From: Kiloniellaceae bacterium
Lineage (GTDB): Bacteria > Pseudomonadota > Alphaproteobacteria > Kiloniellales > Kiloniellaceae
Reading direction: 5' to 3'
Assembly (NCBI GenBank): GCA_028280915.1
Contig: JANQKX010000217.1
Coordinates: 1 to 9,921 of the forward strand
Length of the DNA stretch: 9,921 nt
Shown: positions 1 to 5,978 of the stretch, piece after piece
Layout of the letters: each line of letters begins with the position of its first letter
How positions within the stretch are numbered: position 1 is the first letter of the stretch
Position numbers and translations under genes: made by a program
The notes under the pieces: model-generated
The model's input: only the letters and a program-made list of their open reading frames with translations
Told to the model about the DNA's origin: nothing
Database searches by the model: none

Positions 1-636
1 GGCCGGGCCGGCGGCAATGACGAGCACCCGCTGGGCCTCTAGAATCGAACCAAGGCCCAGCGTGATAGCTTGCCGGGGCAGGTCACGGCCGGGCAAGTCG
101 GCGCTATTGGCCGCGAGCGTCTCTTGAGACAATTCGACCACACGGGTGCGGCTGTCGGGCGCTGAGCCGGGTTCGTTAAAGCCAATGTGGCCGTTTCGGC
201 CCACGCCGAGCATCATGAATTCGATTCCGCCGGACTGTTCTATCAGGCTTTCGTAGCGCGCCGCCTCCCCTTGCGGGTCCGGGCTCCGGCCGTCCGGGAT
301 ATGGGTGTTCTGTGGCGGAACATCGATGTGTTGATACAGGTTCCGCGCCATGTAGTGGGCGAAGGACCCCGGGTCCGCCGCGCCCAATCCCACATACTCG
401 TCCACACTGAAAATCCTCGCGCGCGAAAAGCTCACCGCTCCGCGCCGGTGGGCCTCGACAAGCTTCCGGTATGTTAAAAGCGGCGTACGTCCGGTCGGCA
501 AGCCCATCACCAGGTCCGGCTTATCTCTGATTTCCTGTATAATGCGCTCGGAAGCGGCCGCGGCGAGGCTGTTCTGGTCGAGAAACACCCTGAATTCTAT
601 CGTTGCCGCTGCCATGGATTTCGCGTCGACGTTCAT
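1..636 (-). CDS. nagB: Glucosamine-6-phosphate deaminase (NagB family), 3' end cut by window edge
   Basis: It converts glucosamine-6-phosphate to fructose-6-phosphate and ammonia, the last step of cytoplasmic amino-sugar breakdown. The frame is open for 212 codons from ATG at 634-636 to the left edge; E. coli NagB has 266 residues. Family motifs are clear: GLPTGRTP (45-52), SVDEYVG (77-83) and LGVGRNGHIGFNEP (143-156). Against E. coli NagB as I remember it, D72, H143 and E148 correspond to D79, H150 and E155, and D141 is N148, as I recall for some Bacillus enzymes. Two phosphate-site positions differ: loop Gly43 is R50 and Arg172 is A179. The window ends just before the expected Lys208. No strong Shine-Dalgarno precedes the ATG. 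The frame upstream is open but offers no better start. Codon use (ATA, AGG, TTA) is looser than in the TRAP genes. It is divergent from dctP. Confidence 0.93.
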   Translation of the reverse strand, partial: MNVDAKSMAAATIEFRVFLDQNSLAAAASERIIQEIRDKPDLVMGLPTGRTPLLTYRKLVEAHRRGAVSFSRARIFSVDEYVGLGAADPGSFAHYMARNLYQHIDVPPQNTHIPDGRSPDPQGEAARYESLIEQSGGIEFMMLGVGRNGHIGFNEPGSAPDSRTRVVELSQETLAANSADLPGRDLPRQAITLGLGSILEAQRVLVIAAGPA

Positions 637-727
637 TTCCAGTACCCACCATTGCCGTGCCAGCCCATGATAAGCCTTGAATATTGACGGAATCTCGACA
701 GGGGGCGGATTTCCGCGACAAAGTCCC

Positions 728-781
728 GGCTTGCTTGGGATCGGGGGTCAGCCCGCTCGAAGCGGGATGACGGTGCAAGCC
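728..781. repeat. Nested imperfect palindrome, REP/MITE-like
   Basis: Inner arms are GTCA-g-CCCGCT (747-757) and AGCGGG-a-TGAC (761-771) around the loop CGA, so 10 of 11 positions pair. Outer arms GGCTTGC (728-734) and GCAAGCC (775-781) pair perfectly. The inner core resembles the CCCGC/GCGGGATGAC palindromes that I recall as dispersed intergenic repeats in alphaproteobacteria. Only one copy is visible here, so repeat status is inferred. Confidence 0.45.
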
Positions 782-814
782 CGTTCCTGGGCATGGAGGA
801 AATGTTCGTTTTCG

Positions 815-854
815 TTGACAGGATAATGTCCCCATGCATCCTTGAGGGCCTCAA
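815..854 (+). promoter_or_regulatory. Possible promoter and operator of the TRAP operon
   Basis: A perfect TTGACA -35 box lies at 815-820, but the bases at the expected -10 distance (about 838-843, ATCCTT) match poorly. A GATAAT lies at 822-827 without a good -35 of its own. Just downstream is the odd palindrome TTGAGG-G-CCTCAA (842-854), followed by a run of A. It could be an operator for the TRAP genes. Everything beyond the sequence matches is inference. Confidence 0.25.
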
Positions 855-972
855 AAAAAGGGCTCACCGCGTGGCAAGGAAAGCAAGGGGCGGCTTTGGG
901 CAAAGGCCCTCTGCCGAGGAACCTACGTCCCCGCGCCAGACGCAAAAAAGGACCAAACAAGGAGGCTAAGCC

Positions 973-2070
973 GTGGAAAGACGACACTTCATCAAGGCAT
1001 CCATCATCGGCGGCGCGGCGGCGGCCAGCGCGCCCATCGCCGCTCCGGCGGCCGGGCAAGAGGTTTTTGACTGGAAGATGGTGACCGCCTGGCCGAAAAA
1101 CCTGCCCGGGCCGGGGGTGGCGGCGCAAAACCTGGCCGACCGTATCACCGCCCTTTCCAACGGACGCATCAACGTCAAGCTCTATGCCGCCGGCGAACTG
1201 GTGCCGAGCCGGGGCGTGTTTGACGCGGTCTCGGAAGGCACGGCCGAGCTTTATCACGCAGTACCCTCATACTGGGGCTCCAAGTCCAAGGGCATTTTGC
1301 TGTTCGGCTCCCAGCCCTTTGGCCTCATGGCCGACGAGCAGGTGGGCTGGATGGAATGGGGCGGCGGCAAGGAACTCTATCATGAAATGTATGCCCGCTT
1401 TAACCTGACCCCCTTCCTCTGCGGCAACTCGGGCCCGCAGTGGATGGGCTGGTTCCGCAACGAGCTAACCTCCGTGGAAGACCTCAAGGGGTTGAAGTTC
1501 CGCGGCTCTGGCCTGGCGTCAGAGATGTTCACCAAACTGGGCATCGCCGTGCAAACCATGGGGCCCGGGGACATGTTCCAGGGCCTGCAGTCGGGCGCCT
1601 TGGACGCGGGCGAGTTCGTGGGCCCCTGGACCGACAGCGCCGTGGGTTTCCAGCAGGTGGCCAAGTATTACTATTGGCCCGGCGTGGGCGAGCCCTCCTC
1701 GGCCGAGGAATGCGCGGTCAACACGGACGCCTTCAACAAACTGCCGGACGACTTGAAGGACGTGGTCAAGTTCGCCTGCGAAAGCGGCTACAATAAGGAC
1801 TGGACCGAATACACCACCAAGCACGCCCTGGCACTGGCCAAGATGGTCAAGGAAGACGGCGTGATCGTCAAAAAGCTGCCCGACGACATCATCCTGGCCA
1901 TGGGCAAGGCCGCGGACGAAGTGATCGCCGAGCTGCGGGAAAACGACGACGAACTGGTGGTGCGCATTGTCGACAGCTACATGGCCTATCGGGAATCCGT
2001 TGCCAGCTACAACGTCTACGCGGCGACTGGGGCCGCTAATGCCCGGACCCTGGCCATGGAAAACGGCTAG
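973..2070 (+). CDS. dctP: TRAP transporter solute receptor, mannitol/chloroaromatic/alpha-keto-acid type (DctP, Tat-exported)
   Basis: This is the periplasmic receptor of a TRAP system; it captures a carboxylate and delivers it to DctQM. The start is GTG, chosen because GGAGG (961-965) sits 7 bases upstream and the frame then begins with a Tat signal: RRHFIKA (3-9), an alanine-rich stretch (15-27), cleavage near residue 27. The 365-residue length is typical. Family features include TAWPKNLPGPG (38-48), GSKSKG (102-107), LKGLKFRGSG (171-180) with R177 as the probable carboxylate-binding Arg, and GEFVGPWTDS (213-222). The last corresponds to a segment I recall as EWVGPYDD in FcbT1/TakP relatives, so Trp is replaced by Phe next to the ligand/sodium Glu. 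Known relatives bind alpha-keto acids, lactate or 4-chlorobenzoate; the substrate here cannot be read from sequence. A strong hairpin follows the stop, which may favour receptor over membrane-subunit expression. Confidence 0.93.
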   Translation: MERRHFIKASIIGGAAAASAPIAAPAAGQEVFDWKMVTAWPKNLPGPGVAAQNLADRITALSNGRINVKLYAAGELVPSRGVFDAVSEGTAELYHAVPSYWGSKSKGILLFGSQPFGLMADEQVGWMEWGGGKELYHEMYARFNLTPFLCGNSGPQWMGWFRNELTSVEDLKGLKFRGSGLASEMFTKLGIAVQTMGPGDMFQGLQSGALDAGEFVGPWTDSAVGFQQVAKYYYWPGVGEPSSAEECAVNTDAFNKLPDDLKDVVKFACESGYNKDWTEYTTKHALALAKMVKEDGVIVKKLPDDIILAMGKAADEVIAELRENDDELVVRIVDSYMAYRESVASYNVYAATGAANARTLAMENG

Positions 2071-2091
2071 TCGTCGTTAGATAGGGTAACA

Positions 2092-2115
2092 CGGCGGCCG
2101 ATTTCGCGGCCGCCG
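2092..2115 (+). terminator. Strong hairpin between dctP and dctQ (partial terminator or mRNA stabiliser)
   Basis: A perfect 9-bp GC stem, CGGCGGCCG (2092-2100) and CGGCCGCCG (2107-2115), has a 6-base loop ATTTCG. Only a weak pyrimidine-rich tail (CTTCCCTTT) follows, with no U-run, so complete termination is unlikely. Its place after the receptor gene fits attenuation of downstream transcription or 3' protection of the dctP message, giving excess receptor over permease. Confidence 0.65.
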
Positions 2116-2165
2116 CTTCCCTTTGCACCATACGAATTCTCATCCAAAGTCCGGACACCCTCTTT

Positions 2166-2687
2166 ATGGAGCTCTTGATAAGATCGCTTGAGAGCGTGAA
2201 CCGGGTGGTTTGTTACATTGTGCGCTGGGCCACCTTGCTGATGGTGCTGATTCAGTTCGGCATCGTTTTGCTGCGCTACGTCTTCGGCATCAGCTTCATC
2301 AAGGTGGATGAGAGCGTGCTATACCTGCATTCCGCCGTCTTCATGCTAGGCGCGGGCTATACCCTTTTGGTGGACGACCACGTGCGGGTGGACATCTTCT
2401 ACGCCAAGGCCAGCGCGGCGACCCGGTCCCTGATCAACATTTTCGGCCATCTTTTCCTTTTGATTCCTTCCATGACGGTGATCCTTTATTGGTCCTGGCC
2501 GTCGGTGCGCAGCTCGTGGAGAATCTTGGAAGGCGCGGTCAACGTGGGCGGCATTCCCGCGTCCTTTCTGCTGAAGACCCTGATCCCGGCCTTTTGCCTT
2601 TTGCTGATCGTGCAATCCCTGGCCTGCCTGCTGCGCGAGGCCCTGCGCCTGCAAGACGCACGGCGCCTGCACAAGGCGGCACCATGA
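2166..2687 (+). CDS. dctQ: TRAP transporter small membrane subunit (DctQ)
   Basis: This is the small integral membrane subunit that pairs with DctM in the inner membrane. Its 173 residues hold four hydrophobic segments at about 19-41, 50-69, 90-111 and 130-153. Family marks are LRYVFG (36-41), the acidic residue E49 in VDESVLYLH (47-55) and DDHVRVDIFY (70-79). This arrangement matches the FcbT2-like small subunits that go with FcbT1/TakP receptors. The ATG at 2166 has no recognisable Shine-Dalgarno. In-frame TTG (2175) and GTG (2196) are alternatives; the GTG would still keep the first membrane segment. The end overlaps the dctM start by four bases (ATGA), pointing to translational coupling. 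The tail ALRLQDARRLHKAAP is basic and cytoplasmic by the positive-inside rule. Confidence 0.9.
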   Translation: MELLIRSLESVNRVVCYIVRWATLLMVLIQFGIVLLRYVFGISFIKVDESVLYLHSAVFMLGAGYTLLVDDHVRVDIFYAKASAATRSLINIFGHLFLLIPSMTVILYWSWPSVRSSWRILEGAVNVGGIPASFLLKTLIPAFCLLLIVQSLACLLREALRLQDARRLHKAAP

Positions 2688-4231
2688 TCCCCTTGGACCT
2701 GTTGATGTTCGCGGCGCTGATCGGCTGCATCCTGCTGGGCTTTCCGGTTTCCTTCAGCATCTCCGGCGTGGCGGTCATCTTCGCCTTTTTGGGCTGGGCC
2801 TTCGGCGTGATGGACATCTCGCTGCTGGGCGCCTTGGGCCAGCGGCTCTACAACATCGTCATCAACGAGGTGCTGATCGCCATTCCCCTGTTCATCTTCA
2901 TGGGCATCATCCTGGAGCGGGGCAAGCTGGCGGAAGAACTGCTGGAGACCATGGGCCGCCTCTTCGGGCGCCTGCGCGGCGGCCTTGGCATTTCGGTGGT
3001 TCTGGTGGGCGCCCTCCTGGCCGCCTCCACCGGGATCGTGGGGGCGACCGTGATCGCCATGGGCCTGATCGCCCTGCCCACCATGCTGCGCAACGGCTAT
3101 AGCCCCAAGCTGGCCTCGGGCATCGTCTGCACCGCGGGGACCTTGGGCCAGATCATTCCGCCCTCCACCCTGCTGATCATTTTGGCCGAGGTCATGTCCA
3201 ACGCCTATCAGCAGGCCCAGTACACCGAGGGCAAGTTCGCCGTGGAGGCCATCTCCGTGGGCCAGATCTTCGCCGGGGCGGTACTGCCGGGGCTGACCAT
3301 GGTCGCGGTCTACATGACCTATATCCTGATCCGGGCCTGGCTCATCCCCAGCGACGCGCCGCCGGTGCGCGAGGCCGGCGGATCGGTGAGCCGCAAGGAG
3401 GTCATGGGCGCCGTCATCCCGCCGGTGATCCTGATCATCGCCGTGCTGGGCGCGATCCTGGGCGGCGTGGCCAGCCCCACCGAGGCGGCGTCGGTGGGCG
3501 CCGTGGGCGCGCTGTTGCTGGTGGCCCTGCGCATGGACGGGCGCAAGGGCCTGATCCTCGCCGGCGCCATCGCCTTGATGCTGCTGGGGGTGGCCGCCGG
3601 CCTGGCCCCGGCCCGCCTGCAGCGCAACGACGTGAGCCCCACGGAAGTGGCGCTTGGCATATTTTACATCGCCCTGGCCGTCCTCGGCATCACCGCCATC
3701 GCCTGGGCCCTGATCAAGGCTCAGCGCAAGGGCATTTTGATCCCCACCATGACCCGGACCTTAACTGTCACCTCGATGATTTTCGCCACCATCATCATGG
3801 CCAGCGCCTTTTCCCTGGTCTTCGTGGGCCTTCACGGAGAAGAGCGCATTCAGCAGATTTTGGCCTTCATTCCCGGTGGCCCCACGGGCGCCCTGATCTT
3901 TTGCATGGCGCTGATTTTCGTCTTGGGATTTTTCCTGGATTTCGTCGAGATCACGGTCATCCTGCTGCCGCTGGTGGTGCCGCCGCTGATCCTCATGGGG
4001 CACGATCCTTTTTGGCTGACCATCCTGATCGCCATCAACCTGCAGACCTCGTTTCTGACGCCACCCTTCGGCTTTTCCCTGTTTTACCTGCGCGGCGCGG
4101 CGCCGCCCGAGGTCACCACCGGCCATATCTATCAGGGGGTGCTGCCCTTCATCGGGCTGCAGATCGTCGCCATGGCCCTGATCTGGCTGGTGCCCGGCAT
4201 CGCCACCTGGCTGCCAAAAACCCTGTTTTAA
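2684..4231 (+). CDS. dctM: TRAP transporter large membrane subunit (DctM), extended form
   Basis: This is the large permease subunit, an elevator-type transporter that couples sodium to substrate uptake. The ATG at 2684 is chosen because it overlaps the dctQ stop (ATGA) and starts directly at the first membrane segment; the open frame reaches back into dctQ but lies over its coding sequence. The product has 515 residues, longer than classic DctM of about 425. Motifs include GFPVSFS (19-25), IPLFIFMG (67-74), GQIIPPS (155-161, the first hairpin-loop signature), a second GFFLDFVEI half near 416, and FLTPPFGFSLFYL near 456. The extra length is mostly a central block at about residues 284-358 with two further hydrophobic stretches and a polar link (LQRNDVSPTE). 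Such extended DctM proteins, as I recall, go with FcbT1-type receptors. The stop is 17 bases from the convergent outer-membrane gene; no U-tailed terminator is visible. Confidence 0.93.
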   Translation: MIPLDLLMFAALIGCILLGFPVSFSISGVAVIFAFLGWAFGVMDISLLGALGQRLYNIVINEVLIAIPLFIFMGIILERGKLAEELLETMGRLFGRLRGGLGISVVLVGALLAASTGIVGATVIAMGLIALPTMLRNGYSPKLASGIVCTAGTLGQIIPPSTLLIILAEVMSNAYQQAQYTEGKFAVEAISVGQIFAGAVLPGLTMVAVYMTYILIRAWLIPSDAPPVREAGGSVSRKEVMGAVIPPVILIIAVLGAILGGVASPTEAASVGAVGALLLVALRMDGRKGLILAGAIALMLLGVAAGLAPARLQRNDVSPTEVALGIFYIALAVLGITAIAWALIKAQRKGILIPTMTRTLTVTSMIFATIIMASAFSLVFVGLHGEERIQQILAFIPGGPTGALIFCMALIFVLGFFLDFVEITVILLPLVVPPLILMGHDPFWLTILIAINLQTSFLTPPFGFSLFYLRGAAPPEVTTGHIYQGVLPFIGLQIVAMALIWLVPGIATWLPKTLF

Positions 4232-4248
4232 AGAACGAAAGCGCCCGG

Positions 4249-4890
4249 TCAGAACTTGAGACGTATGCCGGCCATGAAGTTGTGGCTGGAGTAGGACAAA
4301 TCGGAATCGTCCAGCTTGGCGTCATCCGTACCGAAGTAGGTATAGGTGGCGGTCAGCGCCCAGCTGGGCGAAACGTGCCAGGCCACGCCGGCGATGGCCT
4401 GATAGGCGAAAACCGTGTCGTTGTCCCCGTCATCGTCGTCAACTACCGCGGCACCCAGGCCGCCGCCCACGAAAGGCCGCACCGGGGAGGGATTGCCGCC
4501 GTCACCGGCGACCCGATTGAAATCCACCTCGTAAACCAGGTTGGCCAGGGCGTTGAAGACGGAAAGACTGCCCGATGCGGGCAGGATCTGGCCCCCGGAC
4601 TTGCCTTCCTTCACGTCGGCCTTGCGGTAGCCCAGGTCCACCTCGCCGCGCAGGCCGAAATCGAAGGCATAGCCCACGGCGCCGCCGACCACCCAGCCGG
4701 TGTCGTACTCCACCGTTACTTCCGGAAAACCGGGCGTGGTGACGTCGCCGTCCTCGTACAGGCTGAGACCGACACGGGGTTCCACGTAAATATGGCCGGC
4801 GTCGCCCTCCGCCGCCTCCTGCGCCGAACTCAGGGCCGGCATCATCACGCCAGCGCAGCAAATGCCTGCCAACAATGTCCGCACGACCAT
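4249..4890 (-). CDS. Small outer-membrane beta-barrel protein (OMP_b-brl/porin-like)
   Basis: The predicted product is an 8-stranded outer-membrane barrel of 213 residues. It has a Sec signal (MVVRTLLAGICCAGVMMPALSSA, cleavage near 23-24), then alternating polar/hydrophobic strands such as HIYVEPRVGLSLY (33-45), GWVVGGAVGYAF (65-76), LRGEVDLGYRKA (80-91), VRPFVGGGLGAAVV (137-150), VFAYQAIAGVAWHV (160-173) and WALTATYTYFG (177-187). It ends in the barrel-assembly signature NFMAGIRLKF with terminal Phe. A very acidic loop, DDDDGDND (151-158), could be a calcium-binding surface loop. GGGGG-type ribosome site about 7 bases upstream of ATG (minus strand) supports the start. It is convergent with dctM and divergent from the ParA-like gene. 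Function is unknown: structural, adhesion and permeability roles are all possible. Pore formation is not expected from such a small barrel. Confidence 0.85.
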   Translation of the reverse strand: MVVRTLLAGICCAGVMMPALSSAQEAAEGDAGHIYVEPRVGLSLYEDGDVTTPGFPEVTVEYDTGWVVGGAVGYAFDFGLRGEVDLGYRKADVKEGKSGGQILPASGSLSVFNALANLVYEVDFNRVAGDGGNPSPVRPFVGGGLGAAVVDDDDGDNDTVFAYQAIAGVAWHVSPSWALTATYTYFGTDDAKLDDSDLSYSSHNFMAGIRLKF

Positions 4891-4970
4891 GAACCAGCCC
4901 CCTCGTCAGCGCCTGCGACTCCACTCGACTCCAGGATACCACAACCGAATGTTAAGTAACGATGAATTGA

Positions 4971-4983
4971 TGCCAAAATGGCA
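4971..4983. promoter_or_regulatory. Perfect inverted repeat, possible operator
   Basis: TGCCA-AAA-TGGCA is perfectly symmetrical. It lies about 80 bases upstream of the outer-membrane gene start, where it could overlap that gene's -35 region on the minus strand. A transcription-factor site is inferred; the factor is unknown. Confidence 0.35.
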
Positions 4984-5000
4984 AGAAATTTTTCCTGTTT

Positions 5001-5025
5001 GGAACCTTGGTTCCTTGAAACAAGG
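5001..5025. promoter_or_regulatory. Inverted repeat with repeated CCTTG half-sites, possible operator
   Basis: GGAACC-TT-GGTTCC (5001-5014) is a perfect 6-bp inverted repeat. It merges into a second CCTTG (5013-5017) and an inverted CAAGG (5021-5025). Three spaced half-sites in an AT-rich divergent promoter region suggest cooperative binding by a dimeric regulator. A short transcribed hairpin is less likely, because the loop would be only two bases. Confidence 0.4.
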
Positions 5026-5202
5026 ATATGGGCCCCTTCAGCAAGATCGGCCAGTGTTAACCTTTTTCCGCCCGCCGCCACCCTAAATACTGGCATTTCC
5101 TTTCGGATAGCTACAATATGTGCTAAGCGGAGTCACAATGAAAAAAGCAATGCGAGCGCCGCTGGGATGGCAGAAAATCTTCTGGGAAAGGAATTCTAGG
5201 CG

Positions 5203-5937
5203 ATGAAGCGCCACAGCGAAAGGCAGCGAAAGTCCCCTCCTAAAACCGGCCAAAGTGCCGGTCACGTCATCACCGTGGCCCAGCAAAAGGGCGGCACGGG
5301 TAAGACCACACTGTGTGTCCATCTGGCCATGGCCGCCTTCGGGGCCGGCAAGTCGGTGGCCCTGATCGATCTGGACCCCCAGGCCAGCCTGAGCAATTGG
5401 TACACTACCCGTATGGCCCATCTGGGCGAGATGGAGGGCCTGACCTTTCGTCAATGCGCCGGATGGCGCGCCGCCAACGAGGCGGCCGCCCTGAAGCGGG
5501 ACCATGACCTGGTGATCCTGGACAACCCACCCGGGGTGGAAGCCAGTGCCAAGACCGCCCTGCGCGGCGCGGAGCTGCTGCTCATGCCCCTGCAGCTCTC
5601 GCCCACGGACCTTTGGGCGGCGCGGGTCACCCTGGACATGGCGGAAAAGGAAAACCTGCCCTTGCTGACGGTCTGCAACCGCTTGCCGCCCCGGGGCCGC
5701 CTGGCCGACACGGTGCGCGGGCTCTTGGCGGAGGAGAAGGTGCCCGTTGCCAAGACCCACTTGGGCAACCGGGTGGATTTCGCCGCCAGCTTCCTGCATG
5801 GACAGGGTGTCACCGAATATGCGCCGAGAGGCCGCGCGGCGGGAGAAATGCGTGCTCTCAGCCAAGAGGTGGGCCGCTATCTGGCCAAAGGCCGCGACAC
5901 GCAACGTCGCGGCGGCCGCTCGGCCAAAGCCGCGTAA
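5203..5937 (+). CDS. Orphan ParA/MinD-type ATPase
   Basis: This is a deviant Walker-type ATPase of 244 residues that probably forms ATP-dependent dimers on DNA or membrane to position a cargo. Motifs in order are QQKGGTGKTT (27-36; signature K29, catalytic-loop K34), LIDLDPQASLSNW (54-66, Walker A') and LVILDNPPG (103-111, Walker B). Most relatives have Thr, Ser, Cys or Ala where N108 stands. The first 20 residues are basic and polar (MKRHSERQRKSPPK), and the last 15 are Arg-rich, which suits non-specific DNA contact. The ATG is fixed by an in-frame stop at 5197-5199; AAAGGA (5187-5192) lies 10 bases upstream. No parB, parS-like site or chemotaxis or carboxysome gene is nearby, so this looks like a chromosomal orphan rather than a plasmid partition locus. 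Cargo and role are unknown. It converges on the M20 hydrolase gene. Confidence 0.88.
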   Translation: MKRHSERQRKSPPKTGQSAGHVITVAQQKGGTGKTTLCVHLAMAAFGAGKSVALIDLDPQASLSNWYTTRMAHLGEMEGLTFRQCAGWRAANEAAALKRDHDLVILDNPPGVEASAKTALRGAELLLMPLQLSPTDLWAARVTLDMAEKENLPLLTVCNRLPPRGRLADTVRGLLAEEKVPVAKTHLGNRVDFAASFLHGQGVTEYAPRGRAAGEMRALSQEVGRYLAKGRDTQRRGGRSAKAA

Positions 5938-5978
5938 GGGGCCGCCGGCTCCCCCGAGGAAGCCATCCGACGTCGCGG

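Larger units (their letters stand above)
637..972. other. Divergent intergenic region between nagB and dctP
   Basis: These 336 bases hold no convincing gene; open frames here have no recognisable protein and run through palindromes. The left part must carry the nagB promoter. A TATCAT-like -10 on the minus strand lies at about 666-671, but it has no good -35. The region contains a perfect small palindrome (GCGGA TT TCCGC, 705-716), the nested palindrome at 728-781, a TTGACA box (815-820), the TTGAGG G CCTCAA palindrome (842-854), a CTTTG GG CAAAG palindrome (894-905) and the dctP ribosome site. A regulator acting on both nagB and the TRAP operon could bind here, but none is encoded nearby. 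Confidence 0.6.
4891..5202. other. Divergent control region between the outer-membrane gene and the parA-like gene
   Basis: This is 312 bases without a gene, with an AT-rich centre (about 4940-5120) between GC-rich genes. It should contain both promoters. A TACAAT at 5112-5117 is a possible plus-strand -10, but the upstream -35 is poor. On the minus strand, TTGCCA overlapping the inverted repeat at 4971-4983 could be a -35 for the outer-membrane gene, without a convincing -10. Two inverted repeats are listed separately. Confidence 0.5.

Noticed and set aside
842..861. Rho-independent terminator (TTGAGG G CCTCAA followed by A-run)
   Set aside because: Read on either strand the loop is too small or the U-run falls on the wrong side, and no gene ends here; an operator is more likely.
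2489..2683. N-terminal extension of dctM
   Set aside because: The in-frame extension lies entirely over dctQ; the ATGA overlap and the first membrane segment fix the start at 2684.
3901..4959. Long plus-strand open frame (352 codons) across the dctM end and the outer-membrane gene
   Set aside because: It overlaps dctM in another frame and is antisense to a clear beta-barrel gene with signal peptide; its translation has no recognisable features and arises from GC-rich third-position bias.
5091..5106. Sigma-54 promoter (TGGCAT followed by TTCGG)
   Set aside because: The TGGCA half is present, but the GC of the -12 element is not at the required spacing.
5203..5937. Plasmid or phage partition locus
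   Set aside because: No parB, replication gene, integrase or parS-like array is present; the flanks look chromosomal.
5911..5946. Terminator at the end of the ParA-like gene (GGCGGCC / GGCCGCC)
   Set aside because: The arms are 22 bases apart, the left arm is inside the coding sequence and no U-run follows.
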